The notes under the pieces were generated by a model. That model saw only the letters and a list, made by a program, of their open reading frames with translations. It was not told the origin of the DNA and searched no databases. 64,000 nucleotides of DNA from contig CM114272.1 in NCBI GenBank assembly GCA_050084515.1, forward strand, positions 60,388,001-60,452,000, in the 5' to 3' direction. This DNA comes from Blasia pusilla. Lineage: Eukaryota > Marchantiophyta > Marchantiopsida > Blasiales. Below, in pieces: positions 56,701-64,000 of the stretch. Position 1 is the stretch's first letter. The number at the start of each line of letters is the position of its first letter. The translations under genes were made by a program, and so were the position numbers.

Positions 56701-56973
56701 GATCTCACTTCCCATCTCAATGAGGTGGAGAGAAGGTTGGAGGAGGGTATGCGTGATATGAGATCAAAGATCGAGAAAGGGAAAATGGAACAACAAAATA
56801 AATGGATTGATATTCACACGAGTCATCAACTTCTCGAGGAGAAGTTGGATGTTCTCATGCATATGGTTTCCAAATTGGCTCAAAGTGGAATTTTAGCTAC
56901 TTCCAATGTATCAATGGATGATGAACTTGTGGATGAGCCTTCAATGTTGAAAAGTAAGTCATCTTCATCCTAA
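56701..56973 (+). pseudogene. CACTA transposase exon, part right of the gypsy insertion
   Basis: DLTSHLNEVERRLEEGMRDM and SHQLLEEKLDVLMHMVSKLA form a strong coiled coil, typical of the region before the C-terminal domain of plant En/Spm transposases. It continues in frame from EVESD at 54,143 across the gypsy insertion. Confidence 0.55.
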
Positions 56974-58150
56974 ACTCCTACTTTCTCAGCAGGGCAACAA
57001 TCTGCATTCATTGTATAATCAACTCATGAAGAAATGATTCCTAGTGTTATCTTATTCATGCAGGACGCCATCAAGAAGAGCAAGAGCTCGTGGATACCGT
57101 TGAAACGGCTATTGAGCCCAAAAAGTCCCCTAAGAAAAGGAGGGAAAAATCTCACATGAATGTTGGCTTTGAGGAGCAGACTACTTAAACAGGTGAGATG
57201 GTTCGATTTATCCTTATGTTTGGTTATTTGAGACATATTTAAAAATATGTTGTAAAACTTGCTTGCTAAATGTGTTGATTTGGAATTACATAGGTAGTGA
57301 AAAACTGCATAGTCCAGATCATGCAAGCCACGTGATGCTTAAGAGCTCTTCAAGTGTGATGATCAAAGGTACCTTGCTAAAGCCTCAAGGTGGATTGAGT
57401 AAATAAATTGATTGTTTCAAGAAAGAGAAAAGGAAATTTTTTTATGGTAAGGATTCATATCTTATCTTAAGGAATCAAAGAAAATATCTATTGCCATTTT
57501 TTGTCCTTACTCTAGCCCAAGTTATGCAGGAAAAAAGAAGATTGATCATCCATATCCAACCATGAATGACAAAGCAAAATCTGTGACTATCATAATTTCC
57601 CAAGGTGTATCTTTCAACCACCATACCTCTTTGTTATGATGTATTCTTCAATGATTTATTTACATGAACCTGTATGACTTGCAGATTGCATAATCTTCAT
57701 TCCTTGCAAGTGTTGAACTCTACATTTTTTGCTGCTAATATATCTTGAGCTCCTTGTTGTATAGGTGAAGCAATGGTGGACATACACTCTTCACCAAAGA
57801 TTAAGAAGAAGGTGAGACTAACCACCAAGATGGTTGGGAATGTGGATAGTGTTTTAGAGTGTGACCTGAAAGTGCTCAACAGCAAGAAACAAAGGGTAAA
57901 TAATAAAACTTCCCATTATTTGACATTCCGTTTTTTTTCCATGCAAATATAGAAATTGTGAATATGCATTTGCGTTTCTATTCTTATGTTGCCTATCCCA
58001 ACCAGGTGGGGCTTGTCAAATTTTCAAAGAATTTACCAATAGGTGGATAGACCTGCACCAAGGTAATGATTATGTTTTAGTTTATCAATTTGTTTCAATG
58101 TTGCTATGTTGACAAGTAACTTCCTGATTGAAATGGCATGTATACAGTTG
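56974..58150 (+). other. CACTA interior with small putative exons
   Basis: Short plus-strand blocks rich in Lys and Ser sit between CAG acceptors and GT donors (for example GRHQEEQELVDTVETAIEPK near 57,061-57,125 and HSSPKIKKKVRLTTKMVGNV near 57,785-57,845). They look like small transposase exons in the linker before the C-terminal domain, but single assignments are uncertain. Confidence 0.35.
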
Positions 58151-58432
58151 CGATTTAGAGGAGAAGTACATCTTACACAACCAAAACTCTGCCAAAATAT
58201 TTTGGGTCATGGAGTAGTTTGAGGCTTGAGTGGGCACGACAAGTTCCATGGAAAGGATATTGGCCCTAGTTTGGTTAGAGTGGACTTGAAGGATACGACC
58301 CAACCTGATTACCTACTATGGGAGCCGAATACAATGGATGAACCTGCTCAACTCACACTTGGAGATGCAATTGGAACTTCAATTATTTGGCCGGAGTTGA
58401 ACTTAAAGAAGCTCGTGCATTATGATTTTTGA
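58151..58432 (+). pseudogene. CACTA transposase C-terminal domain (DUF8039-like)
   Basis: The frame ending at 58,432 reads FHGKDIGPSLVRVDLKDTTQ and DEPAQLTLGDAIGTSIIWPE. The pattern xHGxxLxxxxVRVxxDxxxx...xTxGDAxGSxxxWP is how the C-terminal domain of plant En/Spm transposases ends. A stop falls just upstream (58,217-58,219), so the copy is broken. Confidence 0.5.
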
Positions 58433-58730
58433 TACTTTTGATTTTCAGATGACTTTGTTTCAAGAATACAACACTGATTACATATAGTGTTTGACTTAAA
58501 TTTTGTAAAATATTGGATTCACTCATTTGTTCTTGCTATTTTTTTATTATTCTGCAGTAAGTGACTATGGTACACAAAGACTCTTTTATTTTGTGGCAAT
58601 ATTAACTAGATAAAGAATAGATGATGGATGCATCTTCAATAATAAGAAACAGTCCCTACATACACAAGTTATCTAATTGAATAACGGATCAATAATAAAC
58701 CACACAGGCAACCACTATTATGTGCAGTCA

Positions 58731-58852
58731 TAAACAATGTCTAGTGCAGTCATAAATTATATCTGGTGCAGTCATAAAGTATGTCTGGCGCAGTCATAAA
58801 CTATGTCTCATAGTTATAATCTATATCTCGTGTAGTCATAAACTATGACTCC
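58731..58852. repeat. Minisatellite in CACTA subterminal region, unit about 22 bp
   Basis: About six units of GTGCAGTCATAAACTATGTCTG type, each with small changes. The AGTCAT core is the subterminal motif repeated at both ends of the element, where CACTA transposases usually bind. Confidence 0.75.
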
Positions 58853-59054
58853 TAGAGTCATCTACAAGACTAAAAGAACTCAAATTGGCATGCCATAACC
58901 AAACGCAATAATTAATATGAGTGACATAGTCGTGTAAACAACAACTATAGTAATTTTAAAGGACTCAAAACTAATTCTTTCGAATAAATAAAAATTAATT
59001 ACTACTTCAGTCATTCTCTATGACTGGCGGAGTCATTTCCTATATTTGTGGCTC

Positions 59055-59720
59055 TTACAGTTGTGTAAAATCACACTTGTAGTAATATATAATGACTCAC
59101 TTAGTCATAAATACAAATAACTTAGTCATTTTATATGACAGAGTCATTCACGCCATGTGTCAATACATAATTTGATGATATTATTATACACAAAAATTCA
59201 TGATTATTTAATTAAAATTATTCATTAATATGTGGTGACACGTGGTCATATCTGATAGGATGTTCAAATCCTAGTCACTATGCCATGTCATTTGGTGATT
59301 TGTAAAGTGGATTTATGACTTAGTCATTTCATACACGTGTCACTCTAAGAGACAAAACAAAAATATTTGTGCCATGTCATGTGACGACATGGCACTATGA
59401 CAATGCCTCACATGTGAAATCCTAGTCATAAATCAATGATTGAGTAAGTAATGAGTCAGTCATTTACCTTCCGGGTAGTCCGAATCATTTCTTGTAAATG
59501 ACTTGGCTTATATGACTCTATTGTTTGTGAGTCATTGTGAGTCATTTACCATGAAGAATGACTCGACCTAGTTATACATTAGAGTCATATAAACCAAGAT
59601 TTCTTCTAGTGAAGTTGTTTCAGTGAGACAAATCAAAGTACTGAGGACAAGTTTACTAGTCGTTTGTATTTATGACTAAGTGAGTCATTATATATTACTA
59701 CAAGTGTCATTTTACACAAC
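59055..59720. repeat. Inverted pair of CACTA subterminal sequence
   Basis: GTTGTGTAAAATCACACTTG, TAGTAATATATAATGACTCA and CTTAGTCATAAATACAAA at 59,055-59,125 recur as the reverse complement at about 59,655-59,722, beyond the CACTA right end. A related CACTA end therefore lies just outside, or the right end was rearranged. Confidence 0.7.
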
Positions 59721-61393
59721 ATGGAGTGTCGGTGGATTATTATCGAACGTGGAAAGACTACCTGTCGGTGATATCACAAATGTATCAATTCCGCAACAAG
59801 TTTCAAGGAGACAAATCGAAGTACTGAGGAACACCTCTCAGATGTAAGCACCTTTGTTTAGGGTACAGATGGGAGCATTGTATATCCATTTCCACTCTCA
59901 TGCCTTTATGCCATTTTTCTATGTATACACTTTTAATCCAATTTTTGTATAGACTTCCTATTCCATCAAATCCATCGGACTTGCGTGACTTCCGAAAATT
60001 GATGCGTGCGAACGCACAACAAAAAAGGCGTGCCTGTCGCAAGGAAATCTTAGCACAACCAGCACACATTCAAGAAGAACTCCTGCTCGAGACATCTCCT
60101 GCGTAAGTTCATACCATTGAAGATCTTTTAACATATGCACATTTCCACCCTGCATAATCTCTACTTTTATTTATCTAATTTATTTTTTTGTATTGCTCTT
60201 AACATTCATGTGTTGTTCCAAGCTTCCCATTCCATTGAATCATGTCGATATACGTGATTTTTGAAAGGTTCTACGCGGCGAAGCCCAAAAATGAAAACGT
60301 GTTATCTACACTAATAGAATGGAAGCTCTCAAAGAAAAAAAGAAGACTTATTATCAAGAGTATAGGAAGAGAAGGAAAGCGAATCATCTTCAACTTGAGC
60401 CCTCAATTGGTATTGGTAGTCAATTCAAAAGATATATGTATAGCACCTTACTTTTTACATCCTCATTGTAAATCTTTCATTGTTGATATATGATTTGTAT
60501 CTATTCTTTATAATACGGTGGTATTTTTATTTTCGCAGGCCTTACAATAAGGGTGAAGAAATTGTAGAAGAAAGTCAAGAAGCCCATGTCCGATCTCCAA
60601 GACTTGAGTTGGTTGACAATTCATTCCATGAAGTTGTCGAGAATACATCCACAATCGGCCCAACTACTAATGTAACACCAAGAGTTGAGTTACTTACCAT
60701 TCTTCCTATTTTGGTTCAACATTAAGTTGTTGAAAATTCTTCGACTCTTTCCCAACTCAAGGATGAACTAAGGTCAGAAGTAGATCCCATGTCTTCTAAT
60801 GAAGTAGTGTTATCTCCACAAACTGCCAATATACCAAATGCTTCTACAATCCATCCTCGGTCTACCGTTAATAGGGTTTTAAGATTAAATACATTACTCA
60901 ATCTTGTAAGGAGACCAAATTTCCAAGAAATTGACATTAGGATGTTGCGATTACAAAAGAGTTTGAATCGTACAAGTGATCATCATACATTGGGTTCTAT
61001 GACAGAAATATGCCCCTCCTGCCGTGCTTTGCATTGGAAATATGAAATGGTGAAAGGTACAAAGAGTGGAGACTCACCATATGGCATGTGTTGTGGCCAT
61101 GGGAAAATAAATTTACCCTCCTTGAAACCCTCTCCTCCATTTTTGAAATCATTGATTTCAAGTGTTGGTCCTAGAAGTCTCCATTTTCTTAAACATGGAG
61201 ACTGCTTACAATTCTGCACTTCAACTTGCATCTACCAAAGTGCATGTAAACGAACCCATTGGAGGCACTGGATACTTTAGGGTCCAAGTCGGTATCTATC
61301 ATTCTATTGGACCCTTCATCCTCATATGGGGGGTCAGTCCCAGTTTGCTCAACTCTACATCCATGAATACCGCCAATGAATTGGAGAGGGTTT

Positions 61394-62642
61394 CATTTAC
61401 ATCTTGATATAATTCGGCTCTCAACTCCTTCTGATTTAGAAAAACCCATGATAATCATTGCATCTCTACAGTGGCATAGAGTTCAATCATATATTCTTGA
61501 GTAAGTCGAGCAAACCGCAATAAGCGATTGTCATCTTCTCCTCCAATCCGTGTTTGAAGTCGAAAATATGCAAATTGCAAGGCAGTAACACTTCTTATTC
61601 TTCTTTCCTCATGGATATCACCGTCAGCTCTTTCCCCATCCATGGAATTATCCAAAGGTTCCAGCTGTCCCTCCTCCTCATGAATAATATGGCCCATTTG
61701 TTGGGATTCTCTGTAGCCTTCGATTCTCCCGAAGGGAATTACAAGATGCCAACTTGATTCACCATATATAAATAACAAAACAAAGTGTAATGGAATATAT
61801 GCTTCATTGAGGTCGGATATAGGCTTCACTCCTCCTCCATGTAGTCGTACAACTATATCACGATGGTCGATATGTTCACTTCCATCACTCGGAAAAATAG
61901 CAGCAACCTCAAAAGAAGTCGGTAAGTTATAACCCTTTGCATTAAGACCTCTCTTACTTGCCTTGAGGAAGATCTACATATTAAGATCACTTGCTTCACA
62001 TGCCATATAACAAAAAATCTTCACATATGGATTGCATTCATGTAACATGTCTTGTAGACCTTTCAAAATATCTTAATTAAGATCATAAGATCTAGACATA
62101 ACTGTAACACGATTCTCCAATTCATTATCCTCCTTGCTATTTTGCCGAGTGATGGAAGTGAACATATCGACCATCGTGATATAGTTATACGACTACATGG
62201 AGGAGGAGTGAAGCCTATATCCGACCTCAATGAAGCATATATTCCATTACACTTTGTTTTGTTATTTATATATGGTGAATCAAGTTGGCATCTTGTAATT
62301 CCCTTCGGGAGAATCGAAGGCTACAGAGAATCCCAACAAATGGGCCGTATTATTCATGAGGAGGAGGGACAGCTGGAACCTTTGGATAATTCCACGGATG
62401 GGAAAAGAGCTGACGGTGATATCCATGAGGAAAGAAGAATAAGAAGTGTTACTGCCTTGCAATTTGCATGTTTTCGACTTCAAACACGGATTGGAGGAGA
62501 AGATGACAATCGCTTATTGCGGTTTGCTCGACTTACTCAAGAATATATGAGTGAACTCTATGCTACTGTAGAGATGCAACGATTATCATGGGTTTTTCTA
62601 AATCAGAAGGAGTTGAGAGCTGAATTATATCAAGATGTAAAT
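61394..62642. repeat. Inverted duplication inside the Helitron, arms about 500 bp
   Basis: Arm 1 (61,394-61,893) is the reverse complement of arm 2 (62,143-62,642), with a spacer of about 249 bp. The proteins read from the arms differ at only a handful of residues (QMGHI against QMGRI, DGERAD against DGKRAD, AYFR against ACFR, YMIEL against YMSEL). Arm 2 continues the Rep gene, so arm 1 is the added copy. Confidence 0.9.
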
Positions 62643-62789
62643 GACGCCATGCATCGACAGGATGTGGATAGTCGAAGGTTTGGGAGACGCATTATATTAC
62701 CTTCTTCTTTTACTAGAGGGTCATGTCATATGCATCAATTGTATCATGATGCAATGGCAATTGTAAGACATTTTGGGAAGCGTGACTAA
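62142..62789 (+). pseudogene. Helitron Rep N-terminal region, 215 codons
   Basis: The longest intact Helitron block. It contains EAYIPLHFVLLFIYGESSWH, the diagnostic A-Y-x-P-L-x-Y-V-L-L-F-x-x-G-x-x-x-W-H box, then ALQFACFRLQTRIGGEDDNR, RFARLTQEYMSELYATVEMQ and the helix before the Rep core (GRRIILPSSFTRGSCHMHQL). It stops at 62,787 just before FLTMTCNPKW, where the family reads on, so a small frameshift or stop separates it from the catalytic core. Confidence 0.75.
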
Positions 62790-62956
62790 TTTTTGACCAT
62801 GACATGCAATCCAAAGTGGGAGGAGATTACATTTGTATTATTACCTAGCCAAACAGCTACAAACCGACCACATTTGGTCGTGCAGGTTTTTTAGAAGAAA
62901 AAGAAGGAGTTATCACAACTCATAATCAAGAAGCAGATATTGGGTCGAGTTATCAG

Positions 62957-63265
62957 ATGCATCCATGTGGTGGAATTCCAAAAAAAGGTTTTCCGTATGT
63001 GCTTATTATTTTAGGTCGTGAGGATAAGCCACGTACCACTTATGATTATGATCGTATCATTTCAGCTGAAATCCATGATCAATCTACCCATCCAAGGTTG
63101 TATTCTACCATTGCTAATTGCATGATTCATGGGCCATGTGGACCATTAAATCCAAATACACCCTATATGGATAAGGAAACAAAGAAGTATACAAAATGCT
63201 ATCCCAAAGCTTTTGCGGCTAGCACTATAGAAACAGAATACGGTTATCCGATCTATCGTAGGTAA
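62957..63265 (+). pseudogene. Helitron Rep core with HUH motif destroyed
   Basis: Upstream in another frame is CIHVVEFQKK; a shift within the A-run at about 62,979-62,985 joins it to GFPYVLIILGRED. The family pattern at this point is EFQKRGLPHxHxLL. Here TAT at 62,996-62,998 stands for the first His (CAT) and CTT at 63,002-63,004 for the second, so both metal-binding His residues are gone by single-base changes. The rest of the core (SAEI, MIHGPCG, KCYPKAF, YGYPIYRR) is well kept and ends at a GTAAGG donor. Confidence 0.7.
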
Positions 63266-63499
63266 GGATTACTTTCTTTGGTTACATTCTTTATTATTAT
63301 GATAGATGTAGTATATATATTTGTAATATGATCAGATATTAATGAGTTGTTATTGTATTTTTATAGATTGGAGAATGGGAGGGCGATTAGTAAGTGCGAA
63401 CATTCATTGGATAATCGTTGGGTCGTGCCTTACAATCGGATGTTATGCACCCTCTTCGATTGTCACATTAATTTGGAAATCATGAGTAGTGTTTCTGCC

Positions 63500-63540
63500 G
63501 TCAAGTTCTTATAAAAATATGTTTATAAGGGGTTTGATGC
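63500..63540 (+). pseudogene. Helitron Y2 tyrosine motif, interrupted
   Basis: The plus frame reads VKFL, stop, KYVYKGFDAV. The family pattern is VKYLxKYxxKGxD with catalytic Tyr at the third and seventh positions. The first Tyr is Phe (TTC), and TAA at 63,512-63,514 falls between them; the second Tyr is present. Confidence 0.6.
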
Positions 63541-63810
63541 TGTATCATTTAAGTTGTCAAAGGATATGAATATAGCCAACACAATTGACATTATTGACGA
63601 GACAACGTCGTATCTTGATGCGAGGTATGATTCCTCCAATTCATTGCTCTGTTGCAATTCATACAACCTATTGCAATCTATTTTATTTTTTATTCATACT
63701 TACTCTAATACCTTGGAAACAAATTTCTCCAGATATATATCTTCTTCGGAGGTATGTTGGCGTCTTTTCAAGTTTAGTCTACATGTTGAACTTCCAAGTA
63801 TTGTGCAATT

Positions 63811-63937
63811 TGTCGTGCGGATACACATCGCTACACAACATACGTCGTTGTCACCGAACACACACACAAACACGCACGATCCCATGTTAACTCATGGCAT
63901 CCAAACAACGAGACAAGAAATACCAAAATATCTCCAA
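63811..63937. repeat. Second copy of the gypsy terminal segment
   Basis: TGTCGTGCGGATACACATCG to about ATATCTCCA closely matches 54,144-54,270. CAATT stands just before it (63,806-63,810) and again at its right edge (CTC|CAATT), which may be a 5-bp target duplication of a solo LTR, or the element may continue past the window end. Downstream sequence differs completely from the 54-kb copy. Confidence 0.65.
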
Positions 63938-64000
63938 TTAAAATAAGATCCAATCTCGCTCAACACCATAGCTCTCAAATGTGTGCACTCTCACATGTCT

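Larger units (their letters stand above)
59795..63640 (+). mobile_element. Decayed Helitron (Rep part only)
   Basis: Plus-strand blocks follow the order of a plant Helitron Rep-helicase: an N-terminal basic segment (MRANAQQKRRACRKEI, about 60,000), a zinc-like block at 61,008-61,170 (ICPSCRALHWKYEMV, then YGMCCGHGKINLPSL), the A-S-x-x-V-x-V region to about 61,390, then, after an inverted duplication, EAYIPLHFVLLFIYGESSWH (62,142-62,789). The Rep core follows, with SAEIHDQSTHPRLYSTIANC, MIHGPCGPLNPNTPYMDKET and KCYPKAFAASTIETEYGYPI, and then KYVYKGFDAV near 63,520. Introns are likely (donor GTAAGG at 63,262). No helicase is seen; the sequence ends in a repeat at 63,811. Confidence 0.75.

Overview
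This window looks like transposon-rich nuclear DNA of a land plant. Signs of this are GT-AG introns, plant-type CACTA, Helitron, MULE and Ty3/gypsy elements, and one intact plant cell-wall glycosyltransferase gene (GT34). A seed-free plant (bryophyte or lycophyte) is my guess. It rests on the style of the restriction-endonuclease-type LINE and the PHD-finger gypsy element, and nothing in the window proves it. I see no rRNA, tRNA or CRISPR. Almost every coding region except the GT34 gene is broken.

Region 1 (1-12,060) is the most unusual part. A minus-strand MULE-like transposase pseudogene (251-4,023; zinc-binding/WRKY-GCM-like region, MULE core, SWIM finger) lies head to head with a plus-strand four-exon pseudogene (5,371-10,491). 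The second gene encodes a coiled-coil N-terminus, a ParB-like domain, a long helical/basic middle and a permuted beta-class DNA amino-methyltransferase-like domain. The spacer between them, a MULE intron and two introns of the ParB/methyltransferase gene carry roughly 35 short palindromes built on one sequence (arm GCAACYCGTCGGA). Several form tandem arrays with a 64-67 bp period, and one group forms a 330-bp foldback. The 3' flank is partly duplicated.

Region 2 (12,060-19,540) holds two decayed minus-strand Ty3/gypsy elements. One has gag plus a candidate primer-binding site; the other has gag, zinc knuckle, protease and RT pieces plus an initiator-Met-type primer-binding site.

Region 3 (19,540-41,200) is mostly AT-rich non-coding DNA. 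It is interrupted by a GC-rich LINE with a zinc finger, RT and restriction-like endonuclease region (25,690-28,740), a dispersed repeat copy and two relics of a small MITE family.

Region 4 (41,220-47,760) contains the intact GT34 gene, a 143-bp tandem repeat, unassigned small ORFs and a second, 5'-truncated LINE 3' end.

Region 5 (47,930-63,940) is nested transposon debris. A plus-strand gypsy RT/RNase H relic is cut by a 218-bp MITE. A CACTA element of about 9.7 kb (49,900-59,611) has a transposase exon split by a gypsy insertion carrying a PHD finger (54,144-56,700). Next comes a Helitron whose HUH and Y2 motifs are both damaged and which carries a recent 500-bp inverted duplication. The last feature is a repeat of the gypsy terminal segment at 63,811.
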